Shown here: one piece after another, positions 33,547 through 43,460 of the stretch | How the letters are laid out: each line of letters starts with the position of its first letter | How positions within the stretch are numbered: position 1 is the first letter of the stretch | Source of the DNA: Paraconiothyrium sp. Pb-2020 | Lineage: Eukaryota; Ascomycota; Dothideomycetes; Pleosporales; Didymosphaeriaceae | Assembly: GCA_022419385.1 (NCBI GenBank) | Contig: JAJUBI010000002.1 | Coordinates: forward strand, 1,488,001 to 1,552,000 | Length of the DNA: 64,000 nt | Reading direction: 5' to 3' | The notes under the pieces: generated by a model | Told to the model about the DNA's origin: nothing | The model's input: the letters and a program-made list of their open reading frames with translations, nothing else | The model's database searches: none | Made by a program: the position numbers and the translations under genes

Positions 33547-34660
33547 ATGGCCCCATCCGCTGTTACTACCAACGAGATTATCCCTACACCAAAGACCAAA
33601 CAGGTTATCCCGAAGTGCAAAGGCGACCCCACCAAGGAGCAAACCGCCCTCCAAGCGATCTCACAAGGTGTTTGTCTCCCCGGCATCCCGCTCTTCTCGT
33701 CCTACGACAAACACCGCGCATGGCTGCTCGCACACATGGCCGGTGCCTTCCGCGTGTTCGCACGGAAGGGCTTCACTGAGGGCATGTCGGGACACATTAG
33801 CGTGCGCGATCCTGAGCACCCGCATACATTCTGGACGAACCCTTTAGGCCGGCACTTTGGCCTGCTGAAGGCGAGTGATATGGTGTTGGTAGATTATGAT
33901 GGAAAGGTCGTCGGTGGGAACCAAAGCAGGCCGGCGAATGCAGCGGGATTTTTGATTCATAGTGCGGTGCACAAAGCGAGGCCGGATGTGGATGCTGCAT
34001 GGTAAGTCAGATCTCTGTGGAAATTAGGTTTATCGCGTGAAAGGAACCACTCCCGACGTGTTGGAGGTCACGAGCAGCTACTAATCTCCGCTATAATTAT
34101 GCCAACTAACTTATCCTAGCCACTGCCACGGTGTTGCAGGCAAAGCGTGGAGTGCCTTCGGAAAAAGACTAGAGATGATCAACCAAGATGTCACATACTT
34201 CTATGGCGAAGCTCAAGCGGTCTATGAGGAGTTCGGCGGCGTGGTCTTGAATGAGGAAGAAGGCAAAAAGCTCGCTGCCGCGCTCGGACCCAAAGGAAAA
34301 GGCCTCATCTTAAGAAATCACGGATTGTTGGTACGTCGCGCACCTAGATCTTGCCTATCAATCTTCAGAACGTCAGTATGCTAACGAACCAAGACCGTGG
34401 GGTCCACTGTCGACGAAGCAGCCTACCTCTACACCCTCATGGAAAAGTCCTGTGATGTGCAACTTCGTGTCGACGCCGCTGCTGCCAATGGCATCCCCAA
34501 GATCATCGTGGATGACGAGGCTGCAGAATACACGTTTAAGATGGCGAGTGACCCGGAGGCGCTGTATTGGGAGTTTCAGCCGGATTTGGAGTACGAGTAT
34601 GAGATGAGTGGGGCTGCCTTTGAAGACTGTAAAGCACCCGAGGCATTATTTACGCATTGA
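33547..34660 (+). CDS. class II aldolase/adducin-family protein
   Basis: Three exons, 33547-34001, 34120-34330 and 34394-34660, give 310 aa. The fold signature is clear: GHISVRDPEHPHTFWTNPLG with the substrate-binding loop, a His pair region (CHCHGVAGKAWSAFG) after the first intron, and the third metal His in LRNHGLLTVG. Family members bind a divalent metal through His residues and act on ketose phosphates or related sugars; the substrate here is unknown. The ~40-residue N-terminal extension before the domain is common in fungal members. The first intron has a CTAAC branch point and joins at phase 2. Confidence 0.92.
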
Positions 34661-36304
34661 GATAATTTCGGTAGTGGAATGAGATACTGCTGCGCTAAGA
34701 TGACCTTACAAACACATCAAGGAGACAGGTTGGTCATGTCATTTGTATGATCTGTGTGATTATTAAGAAGCAAATGCTCTTCACATCCTTCCAAATTTTA
34801 GAGACATAATAACACAATCAGAACGTGAGTAGGGAAGACTGATTCATTTGAAAGAGCAAGATCTTACAGTGCACGAGGAGATACTGAGATATGTCGAAAG
34901 TACAATTTATTATTATCGCTTCCATAGTTTTGTGGCCACCACCCTTGGTAGAAAAGGTAGCAAAGTAGAGATTTTCTACCCATTTTATATGCCTAGTGGA
35001 TTCTAATTACTATAGAATAGGCTCTATTAGCTACCCCACATTTGTAGAGGTAACATGGGAGTAGGAGAGGCAATATAGGACTAGATGTAGCTTTACCTAG
35101 GTTGGGCAGCCAATACAGTCTATTCTATAGTAGTAATTAATTAGAATCCGTCAGACATGTGAAATGGTCAAGAAATCTCCACATTGTTCCCATGGCAGGT
35201 GGCCGCAGAACTTGTGGAAAGCACTGATAAGCCCGGGAGACCGCTGCCGTGCTGTCGAGTCTCGCGATCTGATTGAGGCTGGCTATGGTAGCACTTTATA
35301 TTGCCCCGGCCAAAAGCCTTCCGTCGAATGCATAGCATCCTCCAATCGCTTCTCAGCTGCACAATCGTCAATTTTCGTCTTCGATAACTACACACATGCC
35401 GACGCTACCAGCGACCAATTGCGTATAGAGATACACACTACTCGCCTTGCCCCGAACGTGGAGGCTATACATTAGCTTATCATTTTAGTACTCTAAATCT
35501 AAAAGCTTAATGCCCTATTTGAACGTTTACCAGGCCCAGAAAGTCAGCTCCAACAGAATCTAGCCAGTAACAACCTCCTATAGTATATAGACTGGCTGCA
35601 ATGCTATAAGAAAGGTATTATATGGAAAGGTGGCACAGGTACTTTTGCAATGTCAACCTTCGCGATAATCTTGCCGCCCGCCGCCTCAGTGCCTCAAGCC
35701 CCTCTTCTATTGAGTTGGAAATTGAAGACTATCGAAGTCTGGCGAGCATTGCTTAGGAGCTCTGATAGCCGACGTAGCATCACTGAACCGCTCGGCCCCA
35801 CGATGCTCTCAGACACACAGTGACGCATTGAATGCGCCACCATATGTAGATGCACTAAATGATTTAGTGGGATACACAACTTCATACCGATGATAAGCGA
35901 TTATTGAGGGAATGGAAATTTAGATGAGAGACGACCGCGAAAGGACGAGTACAGTCGACACTGTGAAACTAATTGTCAAAGCAGGCCATAGAGAAGGAGC
36001 ATTCAACATGGGACGATCACAATCTTCGAGTATGCATGTCAGAATCACGGGCAATGCGCAAGAAAGCAGACAAGCAATTTCAAGACACTGCAAAGTTCCA
36101 TGAGCCCCCAAGTGCTTCCTTCCCTACATCCATGACTGCTCGAGTCAGCACTAATTCCCAGCCGCGGTATCACAGTTCGCGCTAACCATACAAAGCAACA
36201 TGCGGCACAACTATGATCAACTCGTTTGAATGCTCACTTCCCCATAGTCAAAACCTATCTTCCTTCCCAGTTGTCCCCGATAAACCGCGGAGTGACATCA
36301 CAAC
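34661..36304. other. AT-rich intergenic region with a MITE-like element
   Basis: The left ~500 bp are clearly more AT-rich than neighbouring genes and contain an inverted-repeat element (34998-35149). A 103-codon frame at 35164-35475 lacks a domain and is opposed by a frame on the other strand. The rest (35480-36300) shows no exon. It may include old transposon debris. Confidence 0.5.
34998..35149. mobile_element. 152-bp MITE-like inverted-repeat element
   Basis: The left arm starts GGATTCTAATT and continues ACTATAGAATAG; the right arm read on the minus strand starts GGATTCTAATT, has 7 extra bases, then ACTATAGAATAG. Weaker similarity continues (GCTCTATTAGCTACCC versus ACTGTATTGGCTGCCC). Arms of about 38-46 bp in a 152-bp unit are typical of a MITE. 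No clear target duplication is left. Confidence 0.6.
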
Positions 36305-37640
36305 ATGGCGCCTCCACCCTTGTCTACTCCTCTTACCACTCTCCTCAAGATCCAGCACCCAATCATGCTGGCGGGCATGGACCAAGTGGCTGGCCCTGAA
36401 CTCGCAGCAGCTGTATCAAACGCTGGCGGGTTGGGTACCTTAGGCGGAGCACGATACACGCCGATGATGCTGCGGGAAATGATCGCAGAGATGAAAGCTT
36501 TGCTTGAAGATAAGAATGCGCCGTTTGGGGTGGATTTACTCTTGCCTCAGGTTGGTGGGAGTGCGCGAAAGACGAATGTGAGTTTAATTCACTGATTGTT
36601 CAAGAAGACGGGATGGGGTTTTGGACAACTAGGATGAGCTGATGTACAACGACAGTATGACTATACGAAGGGAAACTTGAGTGAGCTACTAGATATTGTG
36701 ATTGAAAGTGGCGCAAAGCTCTTCGTCTCTGCCGTGGGTGTGCCACCACCATGGGCAATAGAAAGATTACACAAGAGTGGAGTGTTGTAGTAAGCCAACC
36801 CTATCGTAATTGCCCATCGACAACATTCTGAAAGTGTCAAGCGGCAACATGATCGGTCATCCATCCAAAGGTATTCAGAACTTTGCCCCCTCCTCCAAAG
36901 CTAACGATTGACTCTGTACTTACGCTCAAAGCACGTCCATAAAGCTTGCCGTGCAGGCGCAGACATCATCATCGCGCAAGGTGGTGAAGCAGGCGGACAT
37001 ACCGGAGACATCGCAACTAGCGTGCTGATTCCCGCCTGCGCGGACATCTGCAAACAATACGTCTCCCCGTTGACGTCCAAACCCGTTGCCCTCGTCGCAG
37101 CAGGCGGCGTCAACGACGGACGCAGCGTCGCTTCAGCCCTCATGCTCGGTGCAAGTGGTGTTTGGATCGGCACGCGGTTCATCGTCTCCAATGAAAGCAA
37201 GGCACCGCAGATCTTCAAAGATCAGGTCATCGCCGCCGATTACGATAGTTGGGTCAAGTTGACCGTTTGGAGTGGGAGGCCGCTACGGGCATTGAGGAAC
37301 CCATGGCTTACGGACTGGGAGGTTAACCGTCAACCGCAAATTAAGGAGCTTTCAGACAAAGGAATTGTACCGCTAGAATTCGAGTTAGACAGGTTGCATA
37401 AGGAGGGAAAGTTGACGGATGAGATTGAAGATGCTGCGGCGTTGAGGTAAGTGGTTGCAGCATATCTGATGAAACCGGTATTGTTACTGACGTTGTGTGT
37501 GCAGGCCGATCGGTGTAGTTGGAGGGTCGGTGAACAAGTCTGGACAATCTGCCAAGGAGATTGTGGATGAGATTGTGCAGGAAACTGTCGTCGCGCTGAA
37601 CAACGCGACTCTGTTTGTGAATCCTGCCGCAAAGCTGTAA
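36305..37640 (+). pseudogene. nitronate monooxygenase (2-nitropropane dioxygenase) with a 4-bp duplication frameshift
   Basis: Exons 36305-36577, 36656-36789, 36842-36870, 36932-37446 and 37505-37640 carry the whole family sequence: HPIMLAGMDQVAG at the FMN site, AVGVPPPWAIERL, NMIGHP, IIIAQGGEAGGHTGD, AAGGVNDGRSVASALMLGASGVWIGTRF and a normal C-terminus. Exon 3 holds a tandem ATCC-ATCC (36859-36866). It changes the expected G-H-P-K|H-V reading and leaves the next exon out of phase. Removing one ATCC would make a 360-aa protein of normal length with canonical splice sites. All other exons are intact, so the change is recent or an assembly error. The enzyme oxidises nitronates using FMN and oxygen. 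Confidence 0.85.
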
Positions 37641-38562
37641 CAAGGCGGTGCGCAGCGTACAGCTTAGAAACCATAATGAACATCTTTGCCGTGGACAAGT
37701 CATCACCAGTACTTCACTTATGATCAATGACCTCTTCCGCCCGTACAAGGCTATGAAGCAGAAAAGGTGTGTTTAATTCTTCTTCTCATGCATGCCGAAA
37801 ATGAAAGAAAGGTGAGCGGCCTAAAGATAACACTTGGGTCCCATTAGCAGTCTCACTCGACTTGAACGTCCACGTCGTACCCATGCTTCTAGAAGGCTCT
37901 TGGATGTCTCCAAGACTTTCACATTTGAATGTTAACGTCATGTTGGCGCAAGAGGCTGAGGAGAAGGCGTGCTTCGACCGAGTGAAAGGTGCTTGCGGAC
38001 GATTCGTAGGTGCGATGGACTCGCCAAGTGCTGAGCGTGCAGCATTTTATCGTGATAATCTAATAAACATGATTAGTTGAGCCGCGTAGTACTTCTCGGC
38101 TTCTGTGGGGCATCAACGCGCCCCACCTTTGCCCTTTGCGCCGCAAAGCCGCACTCTTTTACCAAGACCACGCGAGACGCAGATGTGTCGAGCCAAGCAG
38201 TGAATTTACTTCTTGGCCGCTTCTAGTCTTCTCCATAGGCTGGTTCATGTCATAGGCAATGGGATTCGTTCCTTGTCGATGGCGGTGTACATACTGGGTA
38301 CGAAAGGTTAAATTGATCAATATAAAAACGAACACCATGTGGCACGTCCGCCACACCATTAGAAGTTGATAGATGAGCACGATAAGTTGATCTGCAGTAT
38401 TGGGTCTCAGATATGCGGGCTTGAATCTTGAGGCGTACATAATCGCACCGCCTGGAGTATCTTTGTACTACGGTAGTCTGTAGTAGCTTGTATTCGGTTT
38501 CTGGACTTCAAGGACTTTCCTTTCCACACCGACTCGCGCTTTCCAGCTGTCACTCTTGAAAC
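37641..38562. other. intergenic, no gene confidently seen
   Basis: A 72-codon frame at 37862-38080 ends in a rather protein-like stretch, but there is no start context or upstream exon I can defend. A minus-strand frame at 38159-38440 is also unsupported. The right 100 bp are the leader of the DUF1996 gene. Confidence 0.45.
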
Positions 38563-40058
38563 ATGAAGTGCCTAAGAATCGTCTTGCAGGCGAGCTTTGC
38601 ATATGCCGCACTGCGCTTCGGCTGCTCTACGGTCTCTGTCCAACGTCTCGACCCACTTGTGGAGCCTGGAGCAAATCCATCGTCCCATGTTCACCAAGTC
38701 AGTACCTTCTTGTTACCTTTGCTATTAGCCTAACCCCAAAGTAGATCGTAGGAGGTAATGCCTTCGCGCCAACAATGAAGGGCGATATTGGCGAGCAAGC
38801 GAACTGCACGACCTGCGCATACACAGAGGACTTCAGGTGATGAACACTCGGAGCTTGAACCATTAGTACTATCAGCTAAGTTGGCTCAGTAACTACTGGA
38901 CTGCAGTGATGTACTATCGCCATGAGAATGGTAGCTTCAAGCGCGTGCCGCAGTATCCGAATGCGCAACTCGGGTATGAAGGGTACAAATAACCAGCGGG
39001 GTTCGTTCATCTTTAGAGAGCTAATTCTCATATAGGCACAACGCTACTGACATCAAAGGCGGTATGACGATCTATTATACCGAGAAAGACTTTGTTAGTG
39101 ACGGAGATCAATATATTACCGGATTTGCCCCGGTAACGTACCCGAAGCCATCAAACCGCGTAGCGGAACAGAAGCTAATATTTGTCTGATACAGGGATTC
39201 CGCATGACTGTTGGTAGTCCCACGATCAATAACAAGACTAATGGAACAAATCCTGGATTAGCGTATACATGCCTGCAAACGATATTGACGCGCGGTTCTG
39301 AAACTCCAGACTTTCCGAAAGAACCATGTCCAGCGGGTATCATGGTGAGGTCTCCCTTACACCCGCTTTTAGTACATTCCCGCTTACTTATTACATCTTA
39401 TAGGCAATCCACCACTTTCTGTTGATTATGCTTAGTCATCCTATCACGTGACCCGCTAGTGTCTTGGCAGTGTGTGCTTCACAGAGTATATAGAACTCTC
39501 CGCACACATCTTCACATAGATTCAATTAATCAAGTTCAGATGATAGCCTCTAGCCATTACTTTCCAGCTTGTTGGGATGGCAAAAACCTCGATTCCCCAG
39601 GTGTGTATTGTGTTCCACTCTTGTTCGTAACTAATCGTTTCGCAGACCACCAATCCCACATGTTCTCCACTGAAAACGGCCATTTTCTCGAGGCCGGACG
39701 CTGCCCAGCCTCCCACCCCGTACGTGTCCCTCAAGTCGCCTAAGAAACCATGTGGAACACGACCGTTTTCAAAGACATGTGGCCGAAAAATGGATCGCAG
39801 CCATTTGTGTGGTCGTTTATGGGAAATGGATACGGCACACACGCGGACTACGTGTTTGGATGGAAGGGAGATAGCCTGCAAAGAGCGATTAATGATACAT
39901 GCATGTTCCATAGATATAACAGCCCGGAGGTACAGGGGATACTAAAGACACAAACGGTAGAGGAGATGAATAAGTGCCAGGCGGTCACGGAAGTAACGGA
40001 GGATATTGATGGGTGGCTGGATGAGTTGCCGGGGCAGAGGATGGAAGAAGTGATGTAG
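38563..40058 (+). pseudogene. DUF1996 secreted protein, broken by an in-frame stop (copy A)
   Basis: Exons 38563-38697, 38745-38836, 38890-38973, 39036-39132, 39195-39344, 39540-39600 and 39646-40058 rebuild a DUF1996 protein. There is an N-terminal hydrophobic signal, LDPLVEPGANPSSHVHQ|IVGGNAF, CTTCAYTEDFS|NYWTAVMYY, GFRMTVG, CWDGKNLDSP|DHQSHM and, near the end, GWKGDSLQRAIND. At 39741-39743 the codon after VPQVA is TAA where the paralogue at 49 kb has Tyr (LPQLMYE). The frame then continues unbroken to 40058. The fifth intron is unusually long (195 nt, 39345-39539), and its acceptor is the least certain. DUF1996 proteins are fungal, mostly secreted, of unknown function. Confidence 0.85.
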
Positions 40059-40258
40059 GGTGAAAAGGAAATTTGCGGGCAGGAGCGGTGTGACTATATG
40101 CGTAATAAGATCAGATATATGCATTATCAGATATATGGCAAGAATTAACTAGGTGTAGCGGTTTCGAACATTATGGAACGAGAAACAAAAGGTGAAAAGC
40201 ACCTGAGAAGCACTGACACTCACAGCACCATTTTATTGGACTTTGACCTTCCAGTCCT

Positions 40259-41425
40259 CTAATTGACCTCGATAAGACCAGGACCGAAGATGGTCTGCTT
40301 AGCCACATCATCCGCACTATCAAATGACTCCGCGCTGTGCGTGACAGCCGCGATGGACAGACCGTAGAGAAGAGAATCCTCGAATGGGAAATCAGCCTGG
40401 AAGGTCACAACACCTTCATTGACATCAGTGCCTTCTAGCTTCTCAACAATAGGCTTGTTCTGCGCATTAATCAAGACCAATGAGAGAGATTCGACATCAA
40501 CATCAACTGCCGAGAGATTGAAGCTGAACTGGATTTGTTGGTCTTTGGGCTCAAGGTTCTGGGTGAGGACGTTGAGGGGCTTAAAGGTATTGAGCGGGAT
40601 GGTGTCAATATTGGGGCAGCTGTCGGGAACGACGAAGCCCTGAATGGCGGTGAAGGCAAAGTCGCGGGTACAGGTAGTGAGAAAGGGCTGTGCGGGTGTG
40701 GTCTTCTTCTGGATGATGCGGAAAAGACCTTCTTGCTGGCCTTCGTTCCCGATGACTGAGGAAATTAGACGGACGGGGCCGTTCTCAGTGTTCTGTGCAA
40801 AGATGTCATTCACATCCTGGAGTGTGCCGAGGACGACATCGGTGAAGGTAGCAGCGAGTGCGATGGCACTCTCAAAGTCGGAGACAGGGAAGTTGTACTT
40901 GCAGGGCTTTATGGGGTCGACGTGGTTAGCCTGGAGAATAGCGTTCGCACCAAGAGCGTGAAGCTCTTCTACGGCGAGGATGACGTTGAGGTTCTCGAGG
41001 ACCTCGTCTTTGTCGTCACCGAACTGGTAGCCCACGACGTTGTTGGTAATATTCTGGACGAGCTCGGAGAAATAAGCGACTTCGAATATCTCGTTGAAGG
41101 CGATTAGCTTGAAGTTGGTGATGCCATCGTCACTCAAACCCGTCGGAAGAGGGGCGTTGGGGAGTGTGCCATGAGCTCGGTCCTCAATATCGTTGATCTG
41201 GTCTTGACTCGGGTTTGGAAAGCCGTCGGGAAGGGATGGCGAGAAACCCTTGTCTCCGTGACCTCCATGATTTCCGTGATCGCCTCCACCGTGACCGGAT
41301 CCTCCTGGGCCACCGGGGTGGTCGTCTTGGCCTTGGTTATTAGACTTGTTGCCTCGCTTGATGGTCGGGCTAGCTAAAGCAGAAGCAGCAAGGGCTGCTG
41401 TGCCGAAAAGGAAAGCGGAACGCAT
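40259..41425 (-). CDS. lsdA: LsdA-like secreted ferritin-like-domain protein
   Basis: An unspliced 388-aa frame starting at the ATG at 41425, which directly opens a signal peptide (residues 1-19, MRSAFLFGTAALAASALAS). A Gly/His/Asp-rich linker follows (about 28-55). The main domain (about 85-240) is ferritin-like, with the helices NFKLIAFNEIFEVAYFSEL and LNVILAVEELHALGA that carry the carboxylates seen in this family. The C-terminal part is beta-rich. It resembles the late sexual development protein LsdA of Aspergillus. The true role is unknown; the name reflects expression in fruiting. It is convergent with DUF1996 copy A, 200 bp away. Confidence 0.88.
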   Translation of the reverse strand: MRSAFLFGTAALAASALASPTIKRGNKSNNQGQDDHPGGPGGSGHGGGDHGNHGGHGDKGFSPSLPDGFPNPSQDQINDIEDRAHGTLPNAPLPTGLSDDGITNFKLIAFNEIFEVAYFSELVQNITNNVVGYQFGDDKDEVLENLNVILAVEELHALGANAILQANHVDPIKPCKYNFPVSDFESAIALAATFTDVVLGTLQDVNDIFAQNTENGPVRLISSVIGNEGQQEGLFRIIQKKTTPAQPFLTTCTRDFAFTAIQGFVVPDSCPNIDTIPLNTFKPLNVLTQNLEPKDQQIQFSFNLSAVDVDVESLSLVLINAQNKPIVEKLEGTDVNEGVVTFQADFPFEDSLLYGLSIAAVTHSAESFDSADDVAKQTIFGPGLIEVN

Positions 41426-42872
41426 GTTGGCTGGTGTGTAATGAGTATAAAAAAGAAATAGTGAATGTAGAATCTGATGTGTCGTGCTGTGAGGCGAGTG
41501 CTGTAATGTTACCTCACTCAACGAGGAGATCTACAGTGTTATATAGAACGCCGAGCAAGTGAGCCGGACCTAGATTTAGCATCCGCAAACGAACAAAAGC
41601 GTTGCATTGCCTTGTAATCCAGAAGGTCAGAAGGGTCGCCGTGTTCCATCACTATCCGCTGGCTCTGGAAGTAAGCATTTCTTACAAGCCTGCGTCACTG
41701 AGTCTTCGGATAACATGGCAACCGATTGATTACAGCAGAAATGTGGTGCTGGTGTTGATGCAAAAGGCGGCGCTAGTCTTTAGGTGATGACTACGAAACC
41801 CCTTGATTCCCAAAGGGTATAGGTTTGGTCCGAGAATAGCTTCAACGCGACTTCTCATCGGCGTACCGTATCGTGAGCTCTCGTAGTAAAAGGCTTTCTG
41901 TGGTCACGGAATGGCTTGTCCGAGAGTGTATGGCTATCGAGAGTGTTCAAACGGCTCAGCGGCTGGTGTTTAGGCCTGACTAGGAACGTCCTATCGGCCT
42001 AACGTGGGAGGCGCAGGGTTCGAGGACACGATCTGGCTCAGGGCGCAATTGTTCGCACAATTGGTACGCACCAAACTGTTTTGAGTAGCCGCTTGCGGCC
42101 CCCCTCAAAGAACGTTGCTTAGCTAGGCTGTTGCTAAACGGCTTTCCCTCGCCATACTGAGCCTCAACGAACCAATTCGTCGGAATCAAGGGAAGGAAAC
42201 AGGCACCATAACGAAGTGTATGCGACTCGTGCCATGGGTTGTCCGTGATAGCTGGATTATCATTCGGCAGTCGCGCGGCGGATAGCCCGCCTTGCGAGGC
42301 ATAGTCGTGGACGTGTAACGGGAAGCAAACACCGCGGGCCGCTGCCGTTAGGCCATCCAAAAGTAGAGTACTCGCTGCCAAATACAACTATTGTTTCCGG
42401 GAGCTGGTATTGGAATGTACTGCTGTTTGGTTTCATTGTTGCATGCTTCGCCTAGCCAGAACTTCACGTACGGCCCCGAGGGATTGCCGCTGACGACACC
42501 TCCAGTTCCGGCCGCATGGAGTTAAACGCTTCGCGCGCCCAATATGATTTCGTAACGTACCTTCTACTTTAACATCCGAGCCAGCCCGACATGCTTTTGT
42601 CCGTCCAGGGCAGCCGCCAAACATAGGATATAGGTTACGAACATTTTGTGCACCAAGGCCGAGCCGCACGTTGCTGCGAGGAACGACGCAGACATGCATG
42701 CGCCTTTCCTTCTCCAGTCCATTGTTCTTTCTGCGCCATTTCGAGGCTGCCATATTAGTGCGTAAATGGCGTCATCAACAGGAGGTTGAATGCATCGTGT
42801 TATAACTGCCTCCACTCCCAGCCACTTTGCGCGCAGACTGTGGCGTTTGGAGATTTCATCCCTCCCCACTTA
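41426..42872. other. intergenic, no gene seen
   Basis: Contains the LsdA promoter region at left. Minus-strand frames at 41980-42387 and 42433-42869 look like composition by-products: no domain, overlapping phases. The right edge is the TTA target site of the adjacent element. Confidence 0.5.
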
Positions 42873-43359
42873 GAGCCTGTTCAGTCAGATTTTACGGCTA
42901 TAGGTAATTGATCTATAGATTTCGGCTCGGTCGGATGACTGTTCATATTTGGAACCGTACGGGAACAGTACCAAGGTACACAGAAATAGTACCAAGGTAC
43001 ACTTCGGCTCCACCGGATCCTCTCTGCGATAAATACTCATGTCCAATCCCCTTACAAGGAAGGCTCCTTACCTACTCTTACCCCTCACGTGCTCTCTTAT
43101 ATATCCCTCTTTCTATGATCTACGAGTAGGACAGCAGCTTTAAGGAGGTGTCCTATCTATTGTTAAACTTGGCATAGACTAAGCTCCTTATTGGCCTATT
43201 TACACGGGCCGAGAGCTCGGCTCTAGCGTATAGATTACCCACAAGTGTATCTTATAAAGTCTGGTTTTATAGATTTATGACTGAACAGTCTTTTCACCTA
43301 CACCGGAGCTGCCTTATTGAGCCTAGTCATAGGTCGTAGATCGCTCACTGAACAGGCTC
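42873..43359. mobile_element. PIF/Harbinger-like non-autonomous element with TTA target duplication
   Basis: The 13-bp terminal inverted repeat GAGCCTGTTCAGT at 42873-42885 is matched by its exact complement ending at 43359. Both ends are directly flanked by TTA (42870-42872 and 43360-43362), the 3-bp duplication typical of PIF/Harbinger and Tourist elements. The 487-bp body has no transposase frame. It contains a tandem AGTACCAAGGTACAC repeat (about 42967-43002) and an inner copy of CTGAACAG near 43281. It lies just beyond the 3' end of a broken regulator gene. Confidence 0.85.
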
Positions 43360-43460
43360 TTACTTGGGTTGGACCGTAGCTCACTACCTATAAACACCGG
43401 CTTCTCTTCCCGTGAGACATCCAGACAGCGCCCTCTTCATTTCACTGACAATGCGGGATC

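Noticed and set aside
37862..38080. 72-codon frame with a protein-like C-terminal half
   Set aside because: No start context, no upstream exon and no recognisable family.
41980..42387. 135-codon minus-strand frame
   Set aside because: No domain, overlapping alternatives, and next to a transposable element.
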